Positions 40,278-49,131 of a DNA stretch of 64,000 bases are shown piece after piece. A model generated the notes under the pieces. That model had not been told where the DNA came from. It made no database searches and was given only the letters and a program-made list of their open reading frames with translations. The stretch is taken from the NCBI GenBank assembly GCA_963698085.1, contig OY969122.1:1736001-1800000 (forward strand). Reading direction: 5' to 3'. Each line of letters starts with the position of its first letter. Position 1 is the stretch's first letter. Made by a program: the position numbers and the translations under genes. This DNA comes from VRUE01 sp963698085. GTDB taxonomy: Bacteria > Actinomycetota > Thermoleophilia > Solirubrobacterales > 70-9.

Positions 40278-40859
40278 CTAGTGAACTCCATATGCGCCCG
40301 CTCCTTCGCCCACAACTTCGAGTGAGCCGGACGTGGTCCCAACGCCGCCGACGTCTGTGATCTGTAGTTCGCTGATTTCCGTCGCTTTATCGGGATCCAA
40401 TGTCGTTTCGGTGAGCGTCGTTCCCAGTTCTTTGAATAGACATCCTTTGAATTTGAAGTCGTAAAAGACCGAACTGGTGACAATGATGTCGGTGTCCGTG
40501 GCTGTGAGCATCCAACCTTCAGCTTCCGGTTTTTTTGTCACTTTGTGTTCCGCGATTTCGCATCCAGCAGCAGCGCCTTCTCCGACGCAGGAGCTTGTTG
40601 TGAGATTGAATTCCGTCAGGTGGCCTGTGCCTTCATCTGCGCCTGTCATCACCATTTTGGCGTGCACGTCGCATTCGTAGTTGTAAGCGGGGAGAATGGA
40701 GCTGAATGCGATAATGCCTGTGAGGTCGACGAATGCTTCTCCTTTAAGCGCTTGATGCCCGCTTGTCCATGTGCCCGACGCTGAGGCCGTGGCCGGTACA
40801 GCGAAGGCGGTCGATGCAAGCGCCATGCCGGCGAGCAGCGTCACTCGTTTGATGTTCAT
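40278..40859 (-). CDS. exported protein of unknown function, low GC
   Basis: 193 residues from the ATG at 40859 with AGGTGATC upstream. Signal peptide KRVTLLAGMALASTAFAVPA with an ATASA cleavage motif. The mature part is beta-rich with three to four cysteines (YECDVHAK, TSSCVGEG, AGCEIAEH, FKGCLFKE), suggesting disulphides. I recognise no family. Codon use and GC (many A/T third bases) are clearly lower than neighbours, and the upstream 118 bases are AT-rich; recent acquisition or weak selection is possible. Confidence 0.65.
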   Translation of the reverse strand: MNIKRVTLLAGMALASTAFAVPATASASGTWTSGHQALKGEAFVDLTGIIAFSSILPAYNYECDVHAKMVMTGADEGTGHLTEFNLTTSSCVGEGAAAGCEIAEHKVTKKPEAEGWMLTATDTDIIVTSSVFYDFKFKGCLFKELGTTLTETTLDPDKATEISELQITDVGGVGTTSGSLEVVGEGAGAYGVH

Positions 40860-40977
40860 GACTGGATCACCTCTCCGTGGATCGCTCGTCCCCCCTTTGG
40901 GCGTAGCCATCTATTATCTATAAATTTCCTTATTATTCAAGGAATGCTAGAGACGGTGCGCCCGAGGGCTATGCGCC
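40860..40977 (-). promoter_or_regulatory. AT-rich intergenic region upstream of the low-GC gene
   Basis: Contains CTATTATCTATAAATTTCC and TTATTATTCAAGG, the most AT-rich stretch in the window, with several TATAAT-like hexamers on both strands (for example TATAAA/TAGATA). A promoter for the exported-protein gene is likely here; the exact hexamers cannot be fixed. Confidence 0.35.
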
Positions 40978-41676
40978 TCAGGTGGGCAGGCCGGCGGCGA
41001 TATTTGCGCTGCCGTCGAGCGCGTCTAGCGCCTTGCGGACCGACATCGCGACGCAGGTGAAGATCGGCGTCTCGCGCTCGGTGTAGGCGCTCGACTCGGT
41101 CGGGCGCAGCTCCTGCACGAGGTCGAGGAACATCCCCGGGTCGTCGCCCTCGAAGGCGACGACGAACTCCTGGTCGTCGAGGCCGAACGAGTAGGAGGTG
41201 TTGATCGTGATCTCCGGATAGCGACGGCCGACCTCGATGTGGCTTTTCATGATCCGCCCACGCTCCTCCGCCGGCAGTCCGTACCAGCGGCGCTGCTTGA
41301 CCATCGGGTAGAGGAAGAGGTATTTGCGCTCCGAGGTGCAGATCCGCGGTCGTGCCCCCTCCTCGGAGTAGGGCGAGTGCTTGGTCATCGAGAGGAAGGA
41401 GTGCGGCGTCTCCGCCCACTTCGCCAGGCCGCTCTGCCCGAGAACGACGTGGAAGGTGTGCAGGTCGTCCAGGTTCGGGCTCTGGGAGAGGATGAGGAGG
41501 TCGACGTCGCCACGCGTGCCTATGGTTGAGTAGGCGCGCAAAGAGCGGTCGAGGGCGAAGTCCTCGCAAGCCGCAAGGAACTCTTGCTTGTCGGCGGTGC
41601 GCAGCTCGGCGTCGCGGCGGCGCCACTCGGGGTCGATCTTGAAGAAAGTGAACTTGGCGAACGTACGGTCGGCCAT
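40978..41676 (-). CDS. chdC: coproheme decarboxylase (HemQ, chlorite-dismutase family)
   Basis: 232 residues from the ATG at 41676. KYLFLYPMVKQRRWYGLP holds the catalytic tyrosine (Y123) and conserved lysine/tryptophan; H146 in IMKSHIEVGRRYPEI is the proximal haem ligand; NTSYSFGLDDQEFVVAFE completes the signature. It converts coproheme III to haem b using peroxide in the coproporphyrin pathway typical of actinobacteria. Its 5' end overlaps the possible start of the divergent membrane-protein gene. Confidence 0.92.
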   Translation of the reverse strand: MADRTFAKFTFFKIDPEWRRRDAELRTADKQEFLAACEDFALDRSLRAYSTIGTRGDVDLLILSQSPNLDDLHTFHVVLGQSGLAKWAETPHSFLSMTKHSPYSEEGARPRICTSERKYLFLYPMVKQRRWYGLPAEERGRIMKSHIEVGRRYPEITINTSYSFGLDDQEFVVAFEGDDPGMFLDLVQELRPTESSAYTERETPIFTCVAMSVRKALDALDGSANIAAGLPT

Positions 41677-42895
41677 CGCGGTCACGATAGCGCCGGCGGC
41701 GCTGGTCGCAGCGGCGATCGTCTTCCTCTTGGCCCTGCACGCCGCCGGTGCCGGCTTCGAGGGCGATCCCCTCGCGGTGGTGCGCGACGCGGCTCCAGGC
41801 GACCGCCTCTGGGATGTCGCCGACCGGCGCGCACCGGTGGTCGGGGTGACGCTGTTGGTCTGGCTGGCGGCGTTCGGGCTGGCGATGGCGGCGAATCGTG
41901 AGCGCGCCGGGCGAATCGCGGCACGGTTGCTGGCGCTCTCGCTGGTCTACTTGCCACTGCTTTGCCTGCTGGGTGCGGCGCTTGAGTCCAGCGTCGGGAT
42001 CGAACGGTTGCTACTGATGCTTGGCTCGCCGGCCCTTGCGGCGCTCACGCTGGCGGTGTTCGGCGGCTACAGCGCGCTTGCCGTCGCCTGTGCCGCCACG
42101 GTCGTCGCCTACTCCGTCGACTTGATCGCCGGCTCACCGTTGACGCAGCTCTCGCTCGTCGGCCCCAACCCCGCCGCGGGGCACCGCTACTACGGGATCG
42201 GCAACGAGCTCGAGGCATGCCTGACGGTGCTGGTCTTGGTCGGCACCGGTGCGGCGCTGTCGAGTTTTCCCCTGTTCTGGAACTGGAAAAGCCAGCGGCG
42301 TTCGCCAGCCCGCGGCCCGGCGACGTTCCTTGTCGTTGCGGCGGTCTTTTCCTTTGTCTTTGCTTACGGCCGCTACGGGGCCGATGTCGGCGCGGCGATT
42401 TCCTTGCCGCTCGGCGCCGCGGTTGCTGCCGCGTTGCTCGCCGACCGCCGCGACCTCGCCCTGCTGGCATTCGCATTACCCATACCGGCGCTGGCCCTCC
42501 TCGTCGCCGCCGATTTCCTCAGCGGTGCGGACGCGCACCTCACCAGCACCGTCCTCGACGCCGATAGCGGTGGCGACGTGCTTGCCGTTGTCGGCCGGCG
42601 TTTGCGCGAGGCCGGCGAGAGCTTCGGCCGGCCGATCCTTCTCGCCGGCCTGCCGGTGGTCATTGCCGCTGCCGTGGCTGCCTGGCTCCATCGCGACCGC
42701 CTCGACGCCTGGCTACGGCCTGTGCCGGCGATGCGCGCCGCCCTGCTGGGCGCGCTCGCGGCAACCGTGGTGGGCACCCTCGCCAACGACTCCGGTGCCC
42801 TCTTGCTCGAGATTGGCGCCGTCTACTTGCTGGCCTTTATCGCCTTTGCCTGGGCCGAAAGTGGACGCCCGGATGCGGCCCGGGACATCGTTTAA
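41648..42895 (+). CDS. polytopic membrane protein preceding the glycosyltransferase
   Basis: About 415 residues with roughly ten to twelve hydrophobic helices (for example AAIVFLLALHAAGAGF, LLVWLAAFGLAMA, YLLAFIAFAWAE). GPNPAAGHRYYGIGNELEA is a conserved-looking loop that I have seen in actinobacterial membrane proteins of unknown role. Start uncertain: GTG 41648 or TTG 41654, both inside the divergent chdC start region; no ATG is available before the first membrane helix. Followed after 34 bases by the glycosyltransferase-flippase fusion, so it may act in the same envelope-glycan process. Confidence 0.65.
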   Translation: MNLANVRSAIAVTIAPAALVAAAIVFLLALHAAGAGFEGDPLAVVRDAAPGDRLWDVADRRAPVVGVTLLVWLAAFGLAMAANRERAGRIAARLLALSLVYLPLLCLLGAALESSVGIERLLLMLGSPALAALTLAVFGGYSALAVACAATVVAYSVDLIAGSPLTQLSLVGPNPAAGHRYYGIGNELEACLTVLVLVGTGAALSSFPLFWNWKSQRRSPARGPATFLVVAAVFSFVFAYGRYGADVGAAISLPLGAAVAAALLADRRDLALLAFALPIPALALLVAADFLSGADAHLTSTVLDADSGGDVLAVVGRRLREAGESFGRPILLAGLPVVIAAAVAAWLHRDRLDAWLRPVPAMRAALLGALAATVVGTLANDSGALLLEIGAVYLLAFIAFAWAESGRPDAARDIV

Positions 42896-42929
42896 GCAAT
42901 GGCGGGTCGATCCTCTAGGCTTATCCCCA

Positions 42930-45251
42930 GTGCGAATCGCCCTCGTCTCGCCATATTCCTGGAGCTATCAGGGCGGCGTAAACCGGCACGTCGAGGCGCT
43001 CGCCGAGGAGTTCCTCGGTCGTGGCCATCACGTGCGTGTGCTCGCTCCCTACGACCCACCTGACCGGCTCAGCCGGGCGCTTCACCGCGCGCCCGCGGAG
43101 GGCCGCGAGATCCCCGACTATCTCGTGCCGATGGGCCGAACGGCGGGTTTCGGGGCCAATGGCGCGGTCTCCAACCTCGCTCCATTCCCCGCCGGCGGTG
43201 TCCTCGCCCCCCGCCGTGAGCTTCGCCAGGGTCGCTACGACGTGATCCACATCCACGAGCCGGTCGTGCCGCTGGTGGGTTGGAATGCGGCCCTCGGGGC
43301 CACGGCGCCGGCTGTTGGCACCTTCCATGCTTACTCGACCAAGGGAATTCCCAACCACATCGCCTCGGCGCTCGGCGCGCGGCGGGTTTTCAACCGGCTC
43401 TCGGCTCGGATCGCTGTTTCCGAGGCAGCCGCCTGGACCGGGCGCCGTTGGTTTGGCGGCAGCTACGAGATCGTGCCGAACGGGGTCGACGTCAGCGCCG
43501 CGCCGCAGGGGCCGAAGCCGCCCAGCGGCGAGTTGCGCCTGGTCTTCGTCGGCCGGCCCGAGGAGCGCAAGGGCCTGCCGGTGTTGCTCTCCGCCTTCGA
43601 AGCGTTGGTCGAGCACGTGCCCAGCCGCCTCACCGTGATCGGCGTCGAGCGCGACGACGTTCTCCGTTATCTCGCCGACCCCGAGACGCTGCGCTGGATC
43701 GACGTGCGCGGCCGGGTCTCGGGCGAGAGCCTCTGGGTCTCGCTGCACGAGGCCGACCTGCTCTGCGCCCCCTCGCTCTCCGGCGAGAGCTTCGGCATGG
43801 TCCTCACCGAGGCTTTTGCGGCGGGTACCCCGGCAATCGCTTCTGCCATCGCCGGCTACAGCGACGTCGTTACGGATGGCGTCGACGGCGTGCTCGTTCC
43901 GCCCGGCGACCCCCAACGCCTTGCCGAAGAGCTGCAGCGTGCCCACCACGAGCCCGAGCGCCTGACGGCGATGGGCGCAGCGGCGCGGCAGAGCGCCCAG
44001 CGCTACGCCTGGCCCCGCGTCGCCGATCGCGTCAGCCAGATCTACGAGCGCGCGATCGAGGTGCCGGAGCCCTCAGGCCCGGTCGAGCGGGTCGCCAACT
44101 GGGCAGGGGTCCGCCCGGCCGACGGCAGCCCGCCGAGTCCGCCCCGCCGCCTGCCCTCGCTGGACCCGCCCCTGGCGCAGAGCGGCAGTCGCAAGCGCCG
44201 CGTCGCCCGCCGTGCCGGTCTCGGCATCGCCGGCGTGCTCGGCATTGGCCTAACCGCCCTCGCCGCGCAGAAGATCGGGGTCGACAATGTCCTCTCGAGC
44301 ATCGTCCGCTCCGACCTCACCTGGGTTCTCGTCGCCTGCGCGCTGATGGGCCTCTCACTCTTCTTCCGCGCCGCCTCCTGGTACGGAATCGTGCGCGCGG
44401 CCCTTCCCAATCGCCCGGTGCGCCGCCGCGACGTCACCTCGGCGACGATGATCGGCGTCCTGATGTCGGCGACGTTGCCGGCGCGCCTCGGCGAGCCGGC
44501 CCGCGCGATGACCCTGGCGCGGCGGATCGGCCGCATGCGCGAGACCTTCCCGGTGCTGCTCGGCACGCTGGTTTCCCAGACGCTGCTCAACATCGTCGCC
44601 CTGGCGATGCTCGGCGCGATCATCGTTTCCAGCACCGACCTCTTCCACTCCAGCACCGAGAAGCTGTTCCTCTTCAGCCTCGTGCCGCTCGCCCTGCTCG
44701 TCGTCGTCCTCGTCGCTCCGACGCTGATGCGCCGCAACGGTAACGGGCGCTTCGCCCGGATCGGCCGCGCGATGCACGGCGCCCTGCTGCAGGTTCGCGC
44801 TGGCCTCGCCGTGTTCCGCCAGCCGCGCTACGGCGCTGTCGCCAGCGCCGCGCAGCTCGGCGCTTGGGCGATCCAGCTTGCCGCCTGCGCCGCGCTGCTG
44901 GCGGCGCTCGGCTTGCCGGGCGGTATCGGTGCCGCGGCAGCGGTGCTGTTCGCGGTCAACGTCACCGCGGTTGTGCCGGCGACCCCCTCGAACATTGGCG
45001 TCTTCCAGCTCGCCGTGATCAGCGTTCTGCACACCGGCTGGGGGATCAGCACCGCCGACGCCCTCGCCTACGGCGTGATCCTGCAGGCGGTCGAGATTGC
45101 AACGGCGGTGGCGCTCGGCCTGCCAGCGCTCGTCCGCGAGGGACTCACCTGGAGTGACCTCAGGGTCCAGGCACTTTCCGCTTCGCCGGTCCGCCTTGAG
45201 CCGCAGCCCCGGCGGCAGCAGCGGGATAGCGGCGAACGCATCGGCGCTTAG
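42930..45251 (+). CDS. glycosyltransferase family 4 fused to a flippase-like (LPG synthase TM) domain
   Basis: 773 residues from a GTG; the longer upstream frame is a shadow. Residues 1-385: GT-B enzyme of the PimA type, SYQGGVNRHVEALAEEFLGR, HIHEPVVPLVGW, VFVGRPEERKGLPVLLSAFE, SGESFGMVLTEAFAAGTPAI with the E-x7-E motif. A Pro-rich basic linker (about 390-430) leads to eight or so transmembrane helices to residue 740 (AGVLGIGLTALAAQKIGVDN; PARLGEPARAMTLARRIG; VVPATPSNIGVFQLAVISVL), the lysylphosphatidylglycerol synthase TM/AglD family. Probably makes and moves a lipid-linked sugar across the membrane. GT family separate from flippase is usual; the fusion is notable. Confidence 0.85.
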   Translation: MRIALVSPYSWSYQGGVNRHVEALAEEFLGRGHHVRVLAPYDPPDRLSRALHRAPAEGREIPDYLVPMGRTAGFGANGAVSNLAPFPAGGVLAPRRELRQGRYDVIHIHEPVVPLVGWNAALGATAPAVGTFHAYSTKGIPNHIASALGARRVFNRLSARIAVSEAAAWTGRRWFGGSYEIVPNGVDVSAAPQGPKPPSGELRLVFVGRPEERKGLPVLLSAFEALVEHVPSRLTVIGVERDDVLRYLADPETLRWIDVRGRVSGESLWVSLHEADLLCAPSLSGESFGMVLTEAFAAGTPAIASAIAGYSDVVTDGVDGVLVPPGDPQRLAEELQRAHHEPERLTAMGAAARQSAQRYAWPRVADRVSQIYERAIEVPEPSGPVERVANWAGVRPADGSPPSPPRRLPSLDPPLAQSGSRKRRVARRAGLGIAGVLGIGLTALAAQKIGVDNVLSSIVRSDLTWVLVACALMGLSLFFRAASWYGIVRAALPNRPVRRRDVTSATMIGVLMSATLPARLGEPARAMTLARRIGRMRETFPVLLGTLVSQTLLNIVALAMLGAIIVSSTDLFHSSTEKLFLFSLVPLALLVVVLVAPTLMRRNGNGRFARIGRAMHGALLQVRAGLAVFRQPRYGAVASAAQLGAWAIQLAACAALLAALGLPGGIGAAAAVLFAVNVTAVVPATPSNIGVFQLAVISVLHTGWGISTADALAYGVILQAVEIATAVALGLPALVREGLTWSDLRVQALSASPVRLEPQPRRQQRDSGERIGA

Positions 45252-45255
45252 CCCC

Positions 45256-46494
45256 TCACTCGTCGCTGCTGCGCGGCACTTTGCCGCCTTCCGCACCCGG
45301 TTCTTGGGCCGGCCCCCGGGGGGAGGCGATGCCGAGCACCCGCATCGCCTTGAGGCCGAGGCCGAGCTTCTCCCGGCCCTCGGTGGCGGAGACGTCGTGG
45401 CCGCAGAGCTCGCGCACGCGCTCGAGTCGGTAGCGGATCGTGTGACGGTGGGTGAAGAGCTGTTTGGCGGTGGCGGCGACGTTGCCGTCGTTGCCGAGGT
45501 AGGCCTCGACCGTCGCCACTAGCTCGGTCTCGTACTGGTCGTCGTAGGCGGCGAGCGGCTCGATCGTCTCGGCGAAGAAGCGCTGCAGCTCGCCGGGGTC
45601 CTCGCTCATAGCCGGCAGCAGCAGGCGGTAGGCCCCCGTGTCCTCGAAGGCCTGCAGCGGGCGGCCCTCGGCCTCGCCCACGTTGACCGCGAGGCGGGCC
45701 TCGTTGCCGGCTCGGTAGAGGTCGACCGGGTCGGCGACACGCCGGCTGGCGCCGATCGTCAGGTGGAAGCCCGTCAGGGCGTCCTCGAGCTCGCGCGACA
45801 GACCGGCGGCGGCGCGCTGCAGGCGCTGCTCGTCCTCGGCCTGAACGATCACGGCGATCTCTGTCGCCACCTCGCCCTCCTCGGCTGCGGCGAGGGCGCC
45901 GGGCGCGAGCGAGCGCAGCGCCCGCAGCGCCAGGGTCAGCACCCGGGCTCGCCACTCGCCCGTCTGCGCGGCCCGGGGCGCGGCGCGCAGGACGATCGCC
46001 CCGGCGCCCTTCTCCAAGTCGGCGCCGAGCTCGGCGGCGCGGGCGACGATGTCGCCGCGGTCGGTCACCTGGCGCGCCAGCACCGCGCTGACGAAGACGC
46101 CCGCGACCTCCTCGCTCTGCCAGTCGGGGGCACGGGAACGCTCGAGCTCTAGCGCCAGCAACGTCGTGACCATGCGAGCAATGGCGGGATCGGGAGCGAC
46201 CTTGGCCCGGTAGCGCAGCTCGCCGACGGCGCTGTCGGCGACCCGCAGCTCAACTGTCGTTACCCGCTCGCCCCCGGCGAGGAGCTTCTCCTCCTGGTCG
46301 GGGGACGCGCCGGCCACGGCAAGCACCGCCCCAGAGCGCTCGATCAGAGCGACACTGGCGTCCAGCACCCGCGCCGCCGCCCGCGCCACCGCAGGCAACC
46401 CAGCTCCCGATTCAACCGCCTCAGCTAACGCGTCAAGCGTCTCCTGATCAGCAGCTTTTGCAGGGCTTTTTGGCCCCTTTGCACTGGTTGACAT
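45256..46494 (-). CDS. PucR/CdaR-family transcriptional regulator
   Basis: 412 residues. N-terminal GAF-like sensor (AVARAAARVLDASVALIERS), a middle GGDEF-like domain (FHLTIGASRRVADPVDLYRA) and the C-terminal PucR HTH, with AYLGNDGNVAATAKQLFTHR and HTIRYRLERV. Regulators of this type control purine, sugar-acid or amino-acid catabolism. Tail-to-tail with the fusion gene, four bases apart. No obvious target operon adjacent. Confidence 0.87.
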   Translation of the reverse strand: MSTSAKGPKSPAKAADQETLDALAEAVESGAGLPAVARAAARVLDASVALIERSGAVLAVAGASPDQEEKLLAGGERVTTVELRVADSAVGELRYRAKVAPDPAIARMVTTLLALELERSRAPDWQSEEVAGVFVSAVLARQVTDRGDIVARAAELGADLEKGAGAIVLRAAPRAAQTGEWRARVLTLALRALRSLAPGALAAAEEGEVATEIAVIVQAEDEQRLQRAAAGLSRELEDALTGFHLTIGASRRVADPVDLYRAGNEARLAVNVGEAEGRPLQAFEDTGAYRLLLPAMSEDPGELQRFFAETIEPLAAYDDQYETELVATVEAYLGNDGNVAATAKQLFTHRHTIRYRLERVRELCGHDVSATEGREKLGLGLKAMRVLGIASPRGPAQEPGAEGGKVPRSSDE

Positions 46495-46513
46495 CTGCGC
46501 ATTATCCCGCGCC

Positions 46514-46768
46514 CTAGACGAGTTCGACGATGTCGTTGTAGTAATAGACGACAGCTAGGCCCACCACGACGCCAGTAAGAACCAGCGCAACGAGGACGAT
46601 CAGCGAGAGGAAGCCGGCCGCGGCCTTCTCCCAGATGCGACCGAAGGAACTGATCGCGGGGACGAAGATCAGAGCGACGAAGGCGACCAGGCTGATCAGC
46701 CCGGCGACGCCGAACAGCACGTACTCATTCTCGATCTTCTCTATCGCCAGGGGCAGCAGGTGGGCCAT
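46514..46768 (-). CDS. small two-helix membrane protein
   Basis: 84 residues. Two hydrophobic segments, YVLFGVAGLISLVAFVALIF and AAGFLSLIVLVALVLTGVVV, joined by PAISSFGRIWEKA. Family not recognised. Its first 44 bases overlap the end of the DedA-PAP2 gene, so it is co-translated and may be a partner of that lipid-metabolism protein. Confidence 0.7.
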   Translation of the reverse strand: MAHLLPLAIEKIENEYVLFGVAGLISLVAFVALIFVPAISSFGRIWEKAAAGFLSLIVLVALVLTGVVVGLAVVYYYNDIVELV

Positions 46769-48254
46769 CTACGCCCTCATTCTGGCGCACCGTGGTGATG
46801 ATGAGCGCGACAGCGGCGCAAAGCGCGAAGGCAGCGGCTCCGAGCGCCCAGCCGGCGTTGACGTCGCTCATGTAGTGGACGTCGAGGTAGACCCGCGAGA
46901 GGCCGACCAGCGTGGTCAGGGCGATCCCGCTCGTGATTACCAGCGCCCCACGGGTCATCCCGGGCCGCAGTCGCATCACGATCGTCACCGCCAGCCAGAC
47001 GTAGAAGGTCGAGTAGGCGGCGTGGCCGCTGGGGAAGGAGGAGCCCTCGGCGTCGACGAGGCCGCCCGTGGGGCGGGGGCGATCGGTTGCGTCCTTGAGC
47101 TCATGCACACCGATGTAGACGATCGCCAGGCCAACAACCAGCACTCCGACCTCGGCCCAACGCCGGCGGATCGCGAGAGTCAGGGCGCAAATTGCCCCCA
47201 GCGAGAAGACGAGCGCCGCTGATCCGAGCGCGGTGATTTCCTTGGCGAGGTCGACCAGCCAACCGGTCTGCAGGTTTTCGACGATGTCGATTGCGGTCTG
47301 GTCGCCGGGGGTGGGCCCGGTGTCGCCGCTGACGATCGAGGTGTAACCGATGAGGACGAAGCTGCCGACGGCGAGGATCGCCATCAGGGTGGTGAACTCG
47401 AGCCCGAAGGTGCCGCCCGGGGTGACCCGATCCCAGAGGAAGCGCAGCTGTGGCTGGAAGCGCCGCCCCAGCACGACCAGCCAGCGGGTCGCAACGCGTT
47501 CCTCCATCCAGCGCACCGCCGCGCGCCGGTTCTCGGCGACGCGCAGGCGGCGGTAGGTCATCACCGAGCCGACCGTGACGACGATCAGGGTGCCCAGCAG
47601 GAAGGCGCCGCGGCCGGCGTACTCGGCGGCGCTGTCGATGCTGCGCGAGAAGAAGTAGCCGATCAGGATGTGGGCGCTGGCCCAGAGACCGGTGCCGAGG
47701 ATGCTGTAGGGGACGAAGGCGCCGTAGCGCATGCCCGAGCTGCCGGCGACGAAGGGCGCGAGCGCGCGGACCACGCCGATCCAGCGGCCGATGAAGATCG
47801 TCTTCCCGCCATGGCGGGAGAAGTAGTCCTCGACCCACTCGAAGCGCTCGCGGCTGACGCCGAAGCGCGGCCCGTTGCGCAGGACGAAGCCGCGGCCGAG
47901 TCGGCGGCCGACGAAGAAGCTGGTCGTGTCGCCGGCCCAGGCGGCGAACCAGGCGATCGCGATCAGGATGTAGATGTCGATCGCTCCCTGACCTGCGACG
48001 GCGCCGCCGAAGAGCATCGTCGTCTCGCCCGGCACGACCAGCCCGACGAAGGCGCCGGTCTCGGCGAAGGCGAAGACGCCGACCAGCAGATAGGTCCAGG
48101 CGCCGAGCGTGTTGGAAACGTCCTCCAGCAGCTGCTGCAGTTCGTCGTGCGGGATGACCCGGCTGATCAGGTAGTAGCCGGCGGCGATCGCGGCGGCGAT
48201 CGCGACGAGCAGCAGGCGGCGCCGGCGCCGGTCCTCGGGGAGCTGGAGTTTCAC
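46725..48254 (-). CDS. DedA-family membrane protein fused to a PAP2 phosphatase
   Basis: 509 residues. N-terminal 210: DedA/SNARE-associated domain (FAETGAFVGLVVPGETTMLF, GRWIGVVRALAPFVAGSSGM), a flippase-like scaffold for undecaprenyl phosphate or phospholipids. C-terminal 220: type-2 phosphatidic acid phosphatase with motifs KDATDRPRP, FPSGHAAYS and SRVYLDVHYMSD, all catalytic residues present. The fusion joins lipid-phosphate dephosphorylation and transport, for example undecaprenyl pyrophosphate recycling. The same fusion exists elsewhere (YbfM/'bifunctional DedA family/phosphatase PAP2'), from memory. Confidence 0.88.
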   Translation of the reverse strand: MKLQLPEDRRRRRLLLVAIAAAIAAGYYLISRVIPHDELQQLLEDVSNTLGAWTYLLVGVFAFAETGAFVGLVVPGETTMLFGGAVAGQGAIDIYILIAIAWFAAWAGDTTSFFVGRRLGRGFVLRNGPRFGVSRERFEWVEDYFSRHGGKTIFIGRWIGVVRALAPFVAGSSGMRYGAFVPYSILGTGLWASAHILIGYFFSRSIDSAAEYAGRGAFLLGTLIVVTVGSVMTYRRLRVAENRRAAVRWMEERVATRWLVVLGRRFQPQLRFLWDRVTPGGTFGLEFTTLMAILAVGSFVLIGYTSIVSGDTGPTPGDQTAIDIVENLQTGWLVDLAKEITALGSAALVFSLGAICALTLAIRRRWAEVGVLVVGLAIVYIGVHELKDATDRPRPTGGLVDAEGSSFPSGHAAYSTFYVWLAVTIVMRLRPGMTRGALVITSGIALTTLVGLSRVYLDVHYMSDVNAGWALGAAAFALCAAVALIITTVRQNEGVDGPPAAPGDREDRE

Positions 48255-48265
48255 TGGGCGCAGTC

Positions 48266-49117
48266 TTACGGGGCGCGGCCGGCCTCGCAGACGATTGCGT
48301 CCTCGCGGTCGATTTCGGTCGCTGCCGACTTTGCCTCGGCCAGGGTGGGGAAGAGCCCAAAAGCGGTTGGGCCCGAGCCGGTGAGCAGGGCGAGCGGGGC
48401 ACCGGCCTCGCGCAGCGCGTCGAGCGCGTCGCCGATGTCGGGGCGCAGCGAGCGCGCGGCCGGCTCGAGGTCGTTGGCCAGCAGCTCGGCGTAGTCGAGC
48501 GGCGAGGCACCGGCAGCGGCCTCTGTCCGCAGGCGCGCGGCGAGGGTGTCCAGCTCCTCCTCGCTGCGACCGAGGCCGAGCCGATCGGCCTCGGCGAAGA
48601 CCGCGGCGGTGCTGAGGCCGCCGCCTCCAGGCAGGAGGACGACCGCATGTGGAGCGGGCTTGGGGAGCTTCTCCACGCTCTCGCCGGCGCCGCGGACCAG
48701 CGAGAACGCAGGGTCGATTTGCGAGGGGACGTCGGCGCCCAACTCGGCGGCGATCCCCACGAGGTCCGGAGCCTCACCATCGCCTCGCGTCTCCGGCTCA
48801 CGCGCCAGGCGCAGCACAGCTGCAGCGTCGGCGCTGCCGCCGCCAAGGCCGGCGGCGACGGGAATCCGCTTTTCGATCTCGATCCGCAACGGTGGGCTGC
48901 TCCAGCCGCGTTGCCGCAGTTCCGCCAGCGCCCGTGCGGCCAGGTTCTCCCCCCCGACTCCGGGACAGAGGACCTCATCCCGGTCGGACTCGGTGACCTC
49001 GATTGGGTCGGCTAGTGCGAGCGGCTCGAACAGCGAGCAGAGCGAGCGCAGGCCGTCGCTGCGACGCGGACCGAGGAAGAGGCAGAGGTTGAGCTTTGCC
49101 GGCGCCTTAAATCGCAT
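48266..49117 (-). CDS. ispE: 4-diphosphocytidyl-2-C-methyl-D-erythritol kinase
   Basis: 283 residues from the ATG at 49117; a GTG at 49156 would overlap rsmA. GHMP kinase: KAPAKLNLCLFLGPRRSDGL, ATP loop PVAAGLGGGSADAAAVLRLA and LLTGSGPTAFGLFPT. Catalyses the ATP-dependent step of the MEP pathway to isoprenoids. Placed after rsmA and tatD, a common actinobacterial order. The third motif and overall length agree with active enzymes. Confidence 0.93.
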   Translation of the reverse strand: MRFKAPAKLNLCLFLGPRRSDGLRSLCSLFEPLALADPIEVTESDRDEVLCPGVGGENLAARALAELRQRGWSSPPLRIEIEKRIPVAAGLGGGSADAAAVLRLAREPETRGDGEAPDLVGIAAELGADVPSQIDPAFSLVRGAGESVEKLPKPAPHAVVLLPGGGGLSTAAVFAEADRLGLGRSEEELDTLAARLRTEAAAGASPLDYAELLANDLEPAARSLRPDIGDALDALREAGAPLALLTGSGPTAFGLFPTLAEAKSAATEIDREDAIVCEAGRAP

Positions 49118-49131
49118 CGGGAAGGGGGTGC

